From the NCBI RefSeq assembly GCF_003672135.1, contig NC_039510.1, positions 14,322,001-14,386,000 of the forward strand: a stretch of 64,000 bases of DNA. Reading direction: 5' to 3'. The stretch comes from Ooceraea biroi (taxonomy: Eukaryota > Arthropoda > Insecta > Hymenoptera > Formicidae). A program made the position numbers and the translations under genes. The notes beneath the pieces are model-generated. The model was not told where the DNA came from and searched no databases. It saw only the letters and a program-made list of their open reading frames with translations. This document shows positions 1 through 14,300 of this stretch, one piece after another; position 1 is the stretch's first letter; the number at the start of each line of letters is the position of its first letter.

Positions 1-3000
1 TTTATGTTATGATTTTGAGTTTCAAAGTTGTTACTCGCGTACATTATATTTTTTTGGAATTATTGTTTACTTATACGTACTGCGTATTTGAATGAAAAAT
101 TAAAAAAAATACCGTGGGATAGTTACATATTATATTGATCGAACGAGGAGAGGTAAATATATCTTTACATGAGTAAATTGAATTTTCTGTTACCATAAAA
201 CTCAGCACTCGGCGCCGAGTCGCTCGCATTTGTCTGATACTGGTGATCACGTATTGTACTCGCAGCGGTCGTTTGTGTCTCGTAACTCGTACCACGTTTT
301 GTGTATTTGTTCGGCACAAAGCAAACCCGCACATTTTTATTAGGAGCATCGGAAAGCAATCGATTATCCGTGCGCACACTTGCGTTTAACTTTTGTGGAG
401 GCGCGTTGTGCGTTATGAATCAGCAATAAAATTATGGCCGCTAGAATTATCGAGTTAACAGTGAAAAAATTAATCGATCGCACCTGCTCTTTTTTTCTCA
501 GAGGCAAATAAAATTCAGCGAAACAAATTTTTTAAACGCAGCTCTAACAATTTTATAAAACTTAATCCGTTTTGCACAAATAAAAATTTGCATTGATTGA
601 TTTTACTAATTTTACTTTTTCTTTTTTTTTCAGGTAAGCGTAGATTCTGGTTTCCTGACGAAAAGATTTCCACTCGTCGGCAGTATTTAAAAAAAGAAAC
701 GTAAGCTTGTTACCGTAATTCGTCACTCTTGTATGTATACAACTTATCCTAGATATTCACGAATAGATGTTCGCTTTTCTTCTGCGAGAGTGTTGGCTTT
801 CTAATCACGGATTGTAAATATTTTATTTAGCATCCTTGAAATATCAAATTCTAAAATCGAGAGTCAAAATCATCATCGTGCAAAGATTCGTGTCACCCAC
901 GGAAACGCCAATCCGTTTCTGAACGTTCACCGGATTTCCTAATGAGGTCGCCTAAATTCGGCCGAAACGTTTGCCTAGTCGGTCCACGCCAGCTCGCGTG
1001 CACGCTCTAGACTGTCTACTGTCTGCCACAGCTGTTCCCGGCTGTGTTCCGGGTACCGTGTTTCGCGTTATGAATATATTCGACTTGTTCGAACGAGCGG
1101 GCGACGCGACGCCGACGAGGCGAGCACCTCTCTCGGCCACCTTCCTCCCTCTTTTGCTATCATTTATTCGGCAATTAATCAATTTCGAGAACGCCGCGAC
1201 TCGCCGCCGAAACGAAACAGCCGGGCCTCTGCGTGCGCTAATATCGAGGCGACGTAATTAATCATTTCGCAGCCGGAAGGCCCGCACGCAATCCCGCGCG
1301 ATCACTCGACATCGTCGCGGGAATTGTGCGCAATCTTGTATCAATTAGCTATCGACAGGCGTCGATTAAATCGCACGACCGGGTTAAAATCGGCGTCGAA
1401 CGACCGAGAGTATCAATACGCTTGATACTCTCGCGCTATTTCATTCTTGTACAGATTCGATTGTCATAATTTTTTGCATAATTTTTATAACGATGTTATT
1501 TAGCTTTTTGTAAATACGTATATCGTAGCATTCTGTATAATGTAAATTGTCGTAACGTTTTACCTCCGACGTTTAATACATAAAGCCGACCACAAGCTTG
1601 AAATTATGCTCATGATGTTCGCTGTCGCTTTGCGAAACGAGCGATTCCGAGGATTTTTAGATTCATTTCGCAGGGACATTTCCGACGTTGCTCGACGGCT
1701 GCGTAAAGCCCGCGACGTGCGTTTTCGAGCGCGGTGCGTTTTCGAGCGTAGAATTTCGAGAGATCGTACGCCGCGTAGAGGCCGATATAAACTATAGATA
1801 AGTGAGCCAGCGCGTCGCCTGCATAAAAGATTCAACATCCTCGAACATGCGAGGCGGCAACGCGAGACCTACGACGGCGCCTTTCCGTCGTGTGTACCCT
1901 CCTTCCCTTCTTTTTACCCTTCATGGAAAACGGTGCTGGCGTGCGTGAGGCGCTCCGATACGCGAGAGGGAGGAAGGGAAAGAAAGAGACGAGGAGTCTC
2001 GTCGCTTACAAGAGGGTGGAATCGATGCCGCCTTTTATCGAGCGACTACTTCGCATGGCACGAGTGGTAGTTTTCCTAACTCTTCTCCCTCTTCCGTTCC
2101 TCTTCGATCGCTTTCTTTCTCTCTTCCTTCTCTCTGTCTTCTTCTTTTTCTCTTGTCTCCCTTATCCCGTCGTCTCTCTTTCTCCTCTGCTTTCGTCTAA
2201 TTAAGCTCGGCATCCAATGTTGGTCCTCTCCTCTCTGTTTTCATTCTCTGCTACGTGGATTACTCTTATCTTCGCTTCTACTCGTCCGCTTTCGCGTCAC
2301 TGTGTGCGGGCGACGACACAAAGCACGGATACGACAGGGGTGAGAGATAAGAGGGATGACGATGGACGCGCGGGGAAACTTCAATAGCATCGTTAGGTAC
2401 ACGGTTAATCGCCGCATTCGATGGGTATTATCGTTCCTCTCGTGCTTTATGCGTTCTCTTCCTTCTCTCTCTTTTTTTTATTACGTTGCTCGAACCATGC
2501 CACTGCGTTGATGCTCTGCCTTTATCAACGTTACAACTTTAAATGACAGGCGGGATAATCAATCGTACGAAGATCCCTTGATCGATCCGTAATCGTCAAT
2601 TGCAATAAATCTCGATCGTAGCTGTCCGATCGCTGGGAATTACAAATCAACCCCGTTAACTAATTACAGCTCGAGAACGTTTGATCAGAATGCCAATTGC
2701 CAGTTTGCGCGTTTTACTAGACAGTCAAGCGCGCTCGTGAGCGTGGCTTTGTCAATTTCCCCAACATCTGATGATGACGATGATTATCGGTTTTAATGCA
2801 ACACAAAGCTGTTAACGCAGTCACGGCTTCGCGGATCGTGATACGCGAATTTTGAATCTGAGACCGTGTGTATGTGTATTCGCGTGTGCACGTGGGGGAA
2901 CTAATGGATAATAGATAAAACAGGATAGGAACATGTATACACGGTGTATCGTCATCTACGCAGTTCCGTGCATCCTTTATTAAACGCACGCACACGCATC

Positions 3001-3641
3001 AGGGCGGAAATGAGATACCCGGAATTTATTGTAACCTGGGACGCGCGTCTCCCCTACGGCTATCCCTACGAGCAAATTAGGAAATTGTTACTTTAGGAAT
3101 ACACGGGAGGGAGCGTAAGGTACATTCGAGGAAGCAACCGATGGCCAATTACTCGGACCGGGCGTGACTAAAATACTTCTAATCTTGATGGCGAGTACAA
3201 GCAGAACGCGTTATACTTCCATCAGCGAGATGTGGCCCCGTTGATAAAACGTTAGTGCTAACGGACATGGAAATAACGGAAGCAATTAATCCCTGACATT
3301 TTCAGTAACCCCACCTGTAAGCTCGAATCTTAATTAGTCGAATCGTTCGAATTGTCCAAGCGAAAAAGTTGAGTCATTTGAATTATTCGATAATTGATCG
3401 AATAACCATTGGTTCCATTCTAATTAATCAAACATGAAGCAAAGCGAAATAAAATTCAAATGTTGTTACTTTGATTTCATAAAGTTACATGATTCCTTCG
3501 AACTTCTTGTTGAAAATCTGCAAACAATATTAATTCGATGAACAAGTACGGAAGTAATATCGATCATTGAATGAATTCTTTTTATTCAAAGAAGGGGGAA
3601 ACCTAACTTACAATTAGTTACATCTCCATGCATTTGCTGGT
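1..3641. other. Noncoding stretch, no gene seen
   Basis: I see no recognisable exon, RNA gene or transposon here. The first 900 bases are AT-rich. About 960-1330 is CpG-rich. About 1890-2210 is strongly pyrimidine-rich on the + strand, which explains the open frames there, rich in Phe, Leu, Ser and Arg. A short perfect hairpin sits at 1406-1432 (listed separately). About 3300-3560 contains TTCGA-type words that recur elsewhere in the window. Confidence 0.6.
1406..1432. repeat. Perfect 11-bp inverted repeat (hairpin)
   Basis: The arm 1406-1416 (gagagtatcaa) is exactly complementary to 1422-1432, with a 5-nt loop. It lies in noncoding DNA at the edge of a CpG-rich block. There is no evidence of transcription, and it may be chance or the remnant of a small element. 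Confidence 0.6.
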
Positions 3642-3697
3642 AGTGCGTGCGTACTTGCGTTCAGAGTGCGTGCATACTTGCGTTCAGAGTGCGTGTA
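3642..3697. repeat. 23-bp tandem repeat, about 2.4 copies
   Basis: The unit agtgcgtgc(g/a)tacttgcgttcag occurs at 3642-3664 and 3665-3687, and a third partial copy starts at 3688. The two full copies differ at one base, which indicates a recent local duplication. It is a minisatellite with no gene attached. Confidence 0.85.
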
Positions 3698-5410
3698 TCG
3701 AGTGCCACGCGTCACTCGCTCTTGCACTCCGCGCGATGCTCAATCATACATGACTCCATCATGTTAATCTCGACGGTACTGGCGCATCTCTGAAAGCATC
3801 CCCGTATTCCTGCTTGTCCCTGATTCTAAACTGCGCCGTCGATCGACCGTGCGATGCACCAGGGACAGGAAGAATTCACAGCAGAATGCTCGCGCGTCAG
3901 ACAAAGTTTTCATGACGAAAAATTCCTTTGTGCTACGAGAAGAGGATTACATGGAGGAGCGAAAATATTCTTTGTACGATACCTGCACGCTGTGCTACGG
4001 GATGACCGAGATATATCGGACGCTCTGCTAAACATGAAAACATGATTATACTATTATAACATTATTATATATTATTAAAAGAGAAGAGCAGCCTGGAAAA
4101 TATAATATGATTAATCCCAGAGGTGAGACACCGATAATCACGGAGTGTTCCTATTATAACTATTATGTTTAGTTCTTTTTCTGCTAAAGTTGGTATGAGT
4201 TTTGTGTAATAGAAGCGTCTAAGCTGTCTTGAATCTGCAGATGAAAATAAACTTCCCAATCGTGTTTCGTCTCACTTTCGTAATTCAGTCAGTTTCTTAA
4301 TCACATTATCGGTAGTCGATTTTCTTGCTATTTAAATTTTAGATGAGCGATACCGATTTATTTTGTGCTTCTCTGTGCTCATTCGTTTCGTAGTTTGACT
4401 TTATGTTTGATTAATCAAGTAAAAGCTTACAATTTATCGTGATTTAAATTGTCCTATGATCTGATTTATTTATCTCTATGTTTTATATAATTTTGTTACT
4501 TTTGCGAGATCCATCAGATTTAATTAGATTAAATGATCTTCATTATAAATGTAACTAAATAGTTTATTTTAAAAACATTGCAGCTTAATTTTTAAATTTC
4601 ATAGTCTTACAATACTCTTGAATTAGATGATTTTTAATAAAGATTCTTTTTATTTGTTGAATATTAACGGGAGAAACATATTATTAAACTCTAAACAGAA
4701 TATTTCGCATTTTTTTAAAATTAGGAATCCAATCGAACATTTCGTTTGATGTACATGTTATCTGAGAAACTCATCTAATCAGTCTCGAATCGAATCGAAT
4801 TTCGAAATATCTCTAACGGAACGTGATCTCTTCTCGAGTTTTTCCTTGAGGAAATAGTGCGATCTTCGTAACGTAAAATAAACCCTATCGAGAGAGAATC
4901 TGGACGCCTTTAAACTCTAATACGATCTAACTTTGTAAAAAAATGGCGCGACTACTCTCACAGTTGTAATACAAGCAGATATTCATTTTCTAATTCTACG
5001 ATTTATTGGAAGCTTAATTCTCCAGGAGCCACTTTATGGCTAGACAGATATTTATCTTCGCAATGCGCAGCAAATTGCGAAATCGAAGTTGAACTTAAGA
5101 ATCCGGGCTCTTATCGCGAGGGTAACGATCCTGGCGGCCCTTTGGAGGATCAAAGGAAAAAGATTTAGGCGTTCCTCGCATCGTGCTCGGTTATCAGACG
5201 TTCCGGTATCGATGCTCCGTCCAATGGCCTCCCGAAAATTTCCAGCGAACATCGATATATCGGGTCGCAGATACCGGATCGCGGAGCTCCAAAATCCCCG
5301 GGCGCAATCTCGTCCGTAGGGTCCCCGTTCAAGGACCGGCGGTGATCTCGAGAGACGAGTCGTGGCAGACAGTCGACTGACCCTAGCAAGCGAAAGGGTC
5401 GATCGAGTAC
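3698..5410. other. AT-rich noncoding stretch
   Basis: This stretch is mostly AT-rich (about 4040-5000), with a GC-richer end after 5090. The short open frames in the GC-rich part (5089-5488) overlap on both strands and resemble no known protein. No RNA gene or mobile element is recognisable. Confidence 0.5.
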
Positions 5411-5458
5411 CTCTCTCCTCTCTCTCTCTCTCTCTTTCTCTCTTTTTCCTTTTCTCTT
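5411..5458. repeat. (CT)n microsatellite and polypyrimidine tract
   Basis: An uninterrupted (CT)n core lies at about 5419-5435, inside a longer run of only C and T on the + strand. Confidence 0.9.
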
Positions 5459-7620
5459 GAAAGACGAGGGCTTCTCGGATCTAGCCAAACGTGAAAATAG
5501 CGCCCCATGTTAACGAGGATTCACTGCGAGCTTCCATTTCGGGGGTCGGTACATCGGGCCGTCTTCGTTTGATCTCTCTCTATCGTCCGTGCCCTTTTCT
5601 GTCCTTATCTTTCGCGCCCCCTTCATCCCCTACGACGTGGTTTCGTGAATTTACTGCCCCGCGTTTTCGCCAATCTAGGAAATACATGGAGGACCCGTCT
5701 AAGCTTCAAGACGCGCTTCCCTCCTCCGAGAGAAACTCCTCTTAATATTTTCTAACGGGACCTCTCGTACACACGCGGGAACCGCGATCATCCCTATCCG
5801 ATAGGGGACAGAATAGGGGGAGATAATTCTCGACCGGTGCACGTGTTAGCGTGTAAGACCTCATTGGATTCGGACTTTTCTTCTTGTTCTTCTAGCTTCC
5901 TTTTATCGGACTAGAAGGACCACGTGGTCCCCCTTTCCTCGAGTTTCTCGGGAACTTCCCGCGAGAGCTTTACCGATATTTCACAGGGGAGGGATAAGAA
6001 GTAACTAATAGCCGAACGAAATTTTCAATATAAACGTTTCCTGCGAATGCAGAACACCCTTCCGGATCTTAATTACCTGTAAATATTCTCATGTTGTATT
6101 TTCCGTCGTGAGTCAGTAAGATTTAATTGCAAAATTAAATTTATTGGAGATTTTCCCAAATGCAACATTATCAATCACAAAGCCGGTTCTATGTTAATTT
6201 TTGACGCAATTATCTCAATTATCGATAATTCCAATCATGGGGACCATATTAAAACAAAAGAGAAGAATTTACTTCTTTGAAAAACAACAAAGAAATGTCC
6301 TAAAGTTGGAAAGAAAACGACGCAGCTTTCATACCAAATTAATGAAATTAAGATAAAATAAATGTGCCAACATTAATGTTACTGTCACCCGTTGATCCCG
6401 TACGTTTTGATCTCTCCCTGATAAAGAAACGAGCCCAAAGCGATACGCGAAACTGCCTGCCTAACAGCTCCACCAATTTTGGGTGGGGGGAGAGGGACTT
6501 TCTCGTTTTCCTTGCGTATTTTTATCTGGCGCGAGGGAGGAACGCCGCGGAGTTTCTGTCATCCTGATTTTCTTACGACTTTACCAGGATCGTTTTATCC
6601 TTTAATCCGATCTTTTTCTTCGTCACACTCTACTTTCCGTTACTTTTATCAGTCCGTCGGGGGAGTTACGACGCGGCGCGCCGCCGATGCGGTTTCTCCC
6701 TCTTTCCCTTCTTCTCTCTCTTTCTTCCCGCGCGGTGTATATAGAATAAGTTTCGAGGTACAACGATGGTGAGGGATGCCTGGTAAGCTCGTGTTCGCGT
6801 TCCTCCTTTTACAAGCGATGCAACGCTAAAGACGTGCCGCGACAAAAAATGGTTCGATGCGCTTCAGCAAAGGCTCAGAGTTACTAATTGCCGAGGCAGA
6901 TAGATAAATGCAAAATAGAATAATTCGTACATAATTGAATTTATCGCCTTGTTTCTCCGCCACAAAGATTGACGTCTTGTAACATGTTTTACCATTACCC
7001 TACCATAACTTTCATATTATATGGAGAGAGATAATTTATTTCTGCTACGCGTGTAACATAATTATGTAACTACGATATACTCTCTCCATAGAGAGCACCA
7101 TCAAATTACATCTCATTTTACGTGGAGGGCCGGGTATATCAAGGCAGTATATCAAGTCGGTCGTAACTTAGTATTGCAAGAACGACCGAGCGTAGGAGGA
7201 GAGGAAGGGGAACGAAGCAGCATTAATACCTCATTAGTCCGGGGGCACGGCGACGATCCCTGCCGTTTAATCGAATTCAACGTGTCATTGATACAGCCGC
7301 GGAAAAACCGCGAACGGGCCTGGCGGTGGGCCGGCCAACTCGACTCCAAACTATCGATAAGCGTCTTGATGTTTCATTAATGAACCAAACGTTCGACTTA
7401 ATGGCCCTGCTTAATTGGCAAAACTTTCGCGGCTCGCCCTGTTCTAGCCAGCGACGGAGCAAGTAACCGAAACCGCCACTCTACGGTAACGAGAGCCACG
7501 CCACCTTAAGCGGATGGGCGAACGGAGCAAAACGTCGTCCGCGCGGTGGTGTTATCCGATATTCTCTCTGCGGTTAGTCCCCGATCTCTGGAAATCGGCG
7601 GTGTCGCGGAATCAGAAACG
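5459..7620. other. Noncoding stretch, no gene seen
   Basis: No supported gene. A pair of matching inverted segments lies at 7020-7030 (atggagagag core) and 7080-7090 (ctctctccata), about 50 bp apart; this may be a small decayed inverted-repeat element or chance. Open frames at 5491-5745, 6364-6772 and 7152-7462 look compositional. Confidence 0.5.
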
Positions 7621-7664
7621 AGAGGGAAAGAGAGAGAGAGAGAGAGGGAGAGGGAGAGAGAGAA
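7621..7664. repeat. (GA)n microsatellite
   Basis: An interrupted purine-only run on the + strand, built from (GA)n with a few GGG and AAA interruptions. Confidence 0.9.
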
Positions 7665-8272
7665 AGTCGACGCTGCGCTTCGCTGAGTCTAGCCATCGCC
7701 TTACCCTGGAAGCTTATTGGGCCCACGTAGTTGCTACGAGATGCAGAAAGAGCAAGAGGGAGATACTGCCGAGAGATGCTGCGAGTATCGCAGTACCGTA
7801 ACCGCTATCGGGATAGCATCCCCTGCGATGGCGGAATCGTATCCCTGCCGCATCCCGTCTGTTGGGATGCTTACCTAAGTTATCGATGATCGGCGCGCAC
7901 TTCCAGCACACGTGTATATATATTTAACACGCTCGTGCATCTCTCTTAATTTATTAGTGGTGGTAACATGTACATATTATCCGCGGAGGAAAGAAATCCG
8001 CAACGCCGCGCGACAGAAGTTGATTAAACGATGAGCGACGAGCGGACGAGCAGACTGCAAATAGATGATCGCGATTGGAAAACTGCGGGGTTAAGTTATC
8101 TCGGGAAGCTTAATTGTGGCGGCGAATTAACGCGACGTTCTCGTATTCGTCGCGAAATATTTTTCGCTCACTTTGCGAATATCACGTACTCCGTACAATT
8201 CTTTCGATATTTTATCCAGTTGCTCCTGTGCACGAGCGGAAATAACGGAATCTATTTACGCCTTTTCGCCCT

Positions 8273-8303
8273 CCCCCCCCCCTCTCTCTCTCTGTCTCTG
8301 TCT
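8273..8303. repeat. Poly-C run followed by (CT)n microsatellite
   Basis: A run of 10 C residues (8273-8282) passes directly into (CT)n with two G interruptions. Sites like this are length-unstable and prone to sequencing error, so open frames crossing it (for example 8031-8336) should not be trusted. Confidence 0.9.
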
Positions 8304-11300
8304 CCTTCGTTTGCTCCGTTTCGAATTACGAAATGAAATAGAAGCGCAAACCGCGCAGGTATACGTTAACGTTGCCACTCTTCTTTATTAACCGCGTCCG
8401 CGCACGAGATACGGAATACACGAGGCAATATCTACCCTTTTAATTCGCGGCGCATTCACCAAATGATATTAAATGTCAAAGTTCGAAACAAATATCGACT
8501 CAGTTGCGGAGTTATGCGGCAAATAAACAAAACAAATAATTGACGCGACGTTAAGTTAATTGCTATTTAATTCAACGACGGCAGGCGGTCAATTATTTAA
8601 TTCTTCATGGGTGTACTTGCGGACTTGATTAATATCTATAAAAAAATTGCACCTTCCAATAGGATTAATAGGATGTTGCCACGGATATTGCATATATCGA
8701 AATATGTATAATATATCGAAATAAACTATTTTATTAAATTATACATGATATATTAGAGCATACGTGATAGTAGCCGTTTTTATTTTAATATTATATCATA
8801 GTATAGCAAAATTAATAGCATATATACTGAAATGTTGCATATAAAAAATAGTCCTAGATAACATTGTACTAAAGAAAATTCGATACTATTTATACGATAT
8901 ATACAATTAGTGGAGTATTGTGCTAATTACTATTCTTTACTTTATTTGATTATTAATTTACATTACTCGCGATTCTTCCGTGCCGATTCCATTCGCTCAA
9001 AAGACCGCGGTAACTAACAGCGATTGCAGTAAAAATCCATGTTCGTGTTCTCGTGTTCACTACTATGTTCAGTTTTTTTGCTCTGGCACAATGTCTCGTT
9101 AATAGAGCGTCGAATAATATCGCCGACAGAGCGCTCGCGATAAGTGCGGCGCAGCACTACGAAACGGTCGTTCGCTCCGTGTTTGCCGTTATCGGAACTC
9201 CCTTGGCGAAGTCGTAACCGCGTTATCGATTAACCCTTTAAATACCGAACAATCGTGCCGTTGGATTTGTACAGCGCGCGGCCACTGACGTTTTTGCGCT
9301 TCAACGGAGAGTAGCGATGTTGGATCGGCGTAAATTTTCATAGCTCGCCGTCGCAACATATTTCACTTCGCTCCGCCGGCAGCCTTCATGTATAATATAA
9401 TCGATGGTCGCGCCGAGGATTCTCGCTTGCTTCGATTTAACTACGGACCCATCAAGAGATATTGTGACGTCGTTCCAGCGGCTCCAGCGTGTAATTCATC
9501 CCAATAGAAACGCCGAACGACGTCGCTCGAGCAACTCGGAATGGTGACATAGTAGACCAAGTAGTGCGAAACTTGATAACAGTTTATTGGATGCTCTCCC
9601 TGTCTGCGTATCTCTGCAGAGCTTCACTTCGATTGCACTTCGCTGAAAGATTCGTTTTTCGTGCGTTACAGCGAGCAAGTAAACGGATTACGCGCGCTTA
9701 AGTATTATTTAATTAATGTTGGCATGCAGCGCTGTGTCCCTCGAGAAAGCGCGCAAACATCTAATTACTGCGGACAAATAGTTATGAACAACGGAACTCG
9801 CCAATCTCGGTACTCACTCCGTAAACTCACGGCGCAAACGTACAAGCATACGAAATTGCGTAGACGGCGTTCTCCACCGAAATCACAGCTGAAAACGTCA
9901 CAATGGGTGTGCCGTTCATTATTTCGAATTGGCATGAAATAATAATCGTGTTTTCTTGAACGAGGCACCCGGCTGGATCAAAGCGGCACAGCCACCCCCT
10001 AGTGCCGTCGCTCATTCTATGTGTGCCCGCGGTACATTTCATTGCGACGGTAATGAACGTGCGCCGCAAAGTTGATTTTCATACTTTCCCGACGTGCACA
10101 CAGACATACACACGCGTGTGCGCATACGTCGCGCGGAATATATACGACGATGACGCGGGAAGGGATGGATGGAGGTATAGATGAATGAGGGGTGAGGGCC
10201 TTCTCGTTTGTGTGTGCGTGATTATTAATAACAAACTGGCGCGCGCAATGCCGGAATTAAATTCTGCTTGCCGGCGCGCGCACGGGCGGGCGCTGCATTT
10301 TTTTCGAGTGGCGCCGCATTTTTCCGCGGGAATTACAGTTTTATTTTCTGGGAATTTTATTGTCAACCGTTCCCGAATGAAATACGCGTTTTCACGAGCG
10401 CTCTCCACAACGGGATAAAAATCGCCGGATAATACGGGGGGAGAGATTATTAACGCGGGCACAAAGAGAGAAAGCGAGATGCGCGCACTGTTCTCTCCGT
10501 TGTGAAACACGCGCGATGCGCCGTGGATGCGACGAGCGTATTTCCATTCCGCGCGGATTTGAAGATCCGCGGGCGCCGTGTGGCGTTCGGTTATTTAGAT
10601 TAAAATATTTTTATGAATTCGGACAGGACTGGCCGCACGCGCGGCTTATCGCGTCAGAGGGTGAATATCAGGGAGAAAACGGGACGAGATACTAAAACCG
10701 TAACGGAGATAATGCCGTGCTGCTGTCCTTTTTGGTTATTTATTTCCGTTAATTTATTCGTCCGTTATTTTATTCGACTCGTCGTTCCATAAGAACGCGA
10801 TCGTTGCGATGATGGAAGCAACGCGACGTATGTCAAAACTGTTACATCGCGTTCTAATATAACTCGTCAATTTTTTATCGTGCTACTTGAATACTTTTAG
10901 TACTTATGTGTTTTGTCATTGGATTCTGTCATTGGATGTACGGTAGCGATGTACCGAAATGTCACATTTTATAAATTCAATGCTCTTTCCTCCGAGGATT
11001 TTTCTTCTCTTCTGTAGAGTTCATAGACTGAAATTGATGTTCCTCGTTCTTTTATCTCATATCTTTTGTCTTTGTCATGCATGCACCCTGAATCGTACCT
11101 TCTACTGTACGTTACTTATTTCCTTGGCGACGTGTCACACGAGTTGTTTAATTTGTCAAAACGCCCTCTTGTCTTGGAGTTTTTCTTGCGCTTTTTTGCT
11201 CCCGAGAACACGTGTCGGGAGTGAATATGTTAGGAGACAAGGGGGAAGCGCGCCCTTAGGAAGAAGCTGAAAAGAATTAAATTGCGTGGAAGGAAAATGT

Positions 11301-14300
11301 CACCGGGGCGACAAAGTGACAAAGTCGCTACGATGTCGATCATGTGAATTTCTGAAAACGCGTTTATGTTTAGCCATTTTGTGATACTAAATGGATAGTT
11401 ATAATATATCCAAATGCATAAAAAATAGTAATAAAGAATTAAAATAAGAGATCATTTGTTTCAGCAAAATTGTGCATTATATTAATTTCAAAATTTACCC
11501 TGCGGAAATATTAAAATTACAGTTTATTTGCTATAGCACTTAATATTTCATGATATTATTGCACGCTTTAAATGTTGAGCACCAATGAGATTAAATACCT
11601 GTAACGGGCAAAAATAAAAGCGCACGTATTAAGCGAGATTACAATTTGATTTTATAATCCTCGTTAATATTTGTACAAATCGAGAGGCTTTATAAAACTT
11701 TCATTGTAAAATAACGTTTCTGTTGAATTTCCATAAAACGAACATTCATAAACCACGCATTGAATTTCTCTTTTTACATTATAAATATAACTATCATGTC
11801 CAGACTGCGCGCGTTAAACGTTCTCTCTATCACCGTCAACCACATTCGCCTCTTGTTCATATGAGGTAGTTGCCTTCCTGCCGCGATTCTCTTTTCCTGC
11901 CTTCGAGATTCTCGAAACCACATGTGACCTCGGAACTCGAGGTGAAACACATTATATACCCGCACGAGCGAGAGAGCCACGCGCGAGGTGGTGTCGCGTG
12001 CGAGCCGTCCGGACACGAGACGCGGAAATCGCCCGTCGCGACGACCGAGGGGGAAGGATGGCACGAATCACCCTCGGCCATATGGCGTTTTCCGACGCCG
12101 TGGAAACGCCACGGGCACGTGGCGATTTCGAAAACACCGTCTGCGTTTCCCTCGATGTCTGCTGCGTGGGGTAAAGCGAACCTCTCGCCTTCGCCCTCCT
12201 TTGCTCTCGTCTTTACCTCTGTCCGACCACCCGTCGCCGTCTAATTCGGGGCGTAAACTCGGCACGCGTGACCAAAACTCGCAGAGGGGAAACCGCGTCA
12301 GGATTTACGATTTCTCGGGGTAGACCTCGGTTTCTCTCGCGACAGCCGCGGGATTCCGTACTGCGTGGCTGTTTTCCGCCGCGGAATTTCCCTCCACGCT
12401 TTCCCCGATTTAGCGACACCTCTGAGCCAACATCGCACGCCACGTTTTCCTATTGGATGTAACGTTTACGTTACACGGACACTCATTTGCCGAAGATGAG
12501 CACGCCACATAAAAGTATAAATTTGAATTAATTAAAATATAATTGAGATATATAATTGAAATATAAATTAAATCGACAGTTAAGTCCCTCTGGGTTTATT
12601 AAAAAAAGTAATTTTAGTGCTGACAATACTATCCAGACCAGACGAATTCAATTGTCAAGCCGTTTGACGTTCGATATATCGGTGTCTCCTTTGTGTATCG
12701 ATTTTCTTCATCTTTCGCTGCATTTACGTGTCGTCGATTTCGCAAGGTGAACCGTACGTTTCTCGTTTCTATAATATTGACTCTTTCTTATAGTCGTTAT
12801 TCAATCGTTCGCACAAGAGTAGTATCGCATTTTATTCTTCACATGTAAGTACGTTTCTTCAAGCTTCTCGCTCAAAGCTTCTCGAGTAACGTTGTTCGAA
12901 GTATTGTTTTTTTGCGAAACAACATCGGGAACTGACGGCGTCCGCTTCGACGTTGGCGGAGGCCGCGCAAGACTGCGGAAGTTGGTCCCTCGCTTCTCCG
13001 GGTTACACGCGAGGTAATGTGTTCCCCAAGATGTAGGTCCTCGCGCGAGCAACAAACTCACGCTTTTACTCATCGGACGCGGCTTATATTAAGGTCTAAT
13101 GGCGCAGTAACGGACGCTAGTGTGCCTCCCGCACGTGTGTTCTTTCTTCATTTGTCACCGCGTGGCCGCTCATGCTCGCTACTTTCCCGTCCATGTCGAC
13201 GAGAATAAACGAGCATGCATTACGATCTGCAATATCATGCGTGTATGAGATTATGCACGTGACAGCTGCCTTAATAGTACAGCGTCATTAATACTTTAAT
13301 GCTAATAGATCGCAAGAGATTGCCGTGCCTCGTTCCAGATGGTGCACGCGACGCACGTACATTTCTATTTGTTAATTTTCCTGAATGCAGCACAAACGAA
13401 GCGATACGTGTTGGAGACATTGTAATCATTTTTGTGATGGCGTTCCCGTTCTGTGTCCCTTGTATCTGGCTTTTCATTTAGGCATTGCGAATAAATGGCT
13501 GGTACCTAATTAGCGTATTAATCCGGATATTTGTTGTATATCGAACGACGATATTATACTGTATTAATTTATCGGTATCCATTAGTATATCATTTTTATA
13601 TTATTAATATTAAGAGATCGCAAATCGTTTGGTATAATTTTCCTCTAACGATCTCTTACTATTTCTTGTTTCTGTAGTTTCTGTTATTTTTGCAGAAAAT
13701 TTGTTACCGTCTGTTAATAATCAGAATAACGATAAAATATAATAAATGACAAGCAGAAGTTGCGTGCGTTATTATATTTGCCGTGAATGAATTATCATGA
13801 CAAAAGATTGCCATATCCGACAGAAAAGTTTCTCAAATTCCCAGGACATTGCGATGCAATATTCCTGAGATATTAATTAACGCGCGGGGGGCAATTATCG
13901 CGGCACTCGGACACAATCCTCGACCCAAGTTTTGATGGAATACGCGCGCCGAGGCAGGGCAAACCGCCGACGGCGACGGCGACGGTGCTCGGCCGCTTTC
14001 CCGCATTTTCCGCGGTGAGATTTAGCTTTGATATATCACCCGCGTGGCCATTTGTCGAGTGGCCACGGCGAGAACGAGGCGGGAATAAATATAAATCTGA
14101 TCTCGCGTTTAGATTGTACCGCTGCCAACCTCTCGGGCGAAACGCGTCGGAACGTCGCGATAAAAAAGAAAAACGCGGGAATCCGGTTGGTCCCTTTTTA
14201 TCCTTGCTCTCGCTCTCTTTTAGTCTTTTTCTAATTTTCTCAGACTCCCTTTCTGTCTCTCGCTCTCTCTTTTGCTGTTCTATTCACTTTTCTCGTTTTT

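Noticed and set aside
11862..11870. TGAGGTAGT, the let-7 seed word
   Set aside because: The following bases do not match mature let-7 and no hairpin precursor surrounds it.
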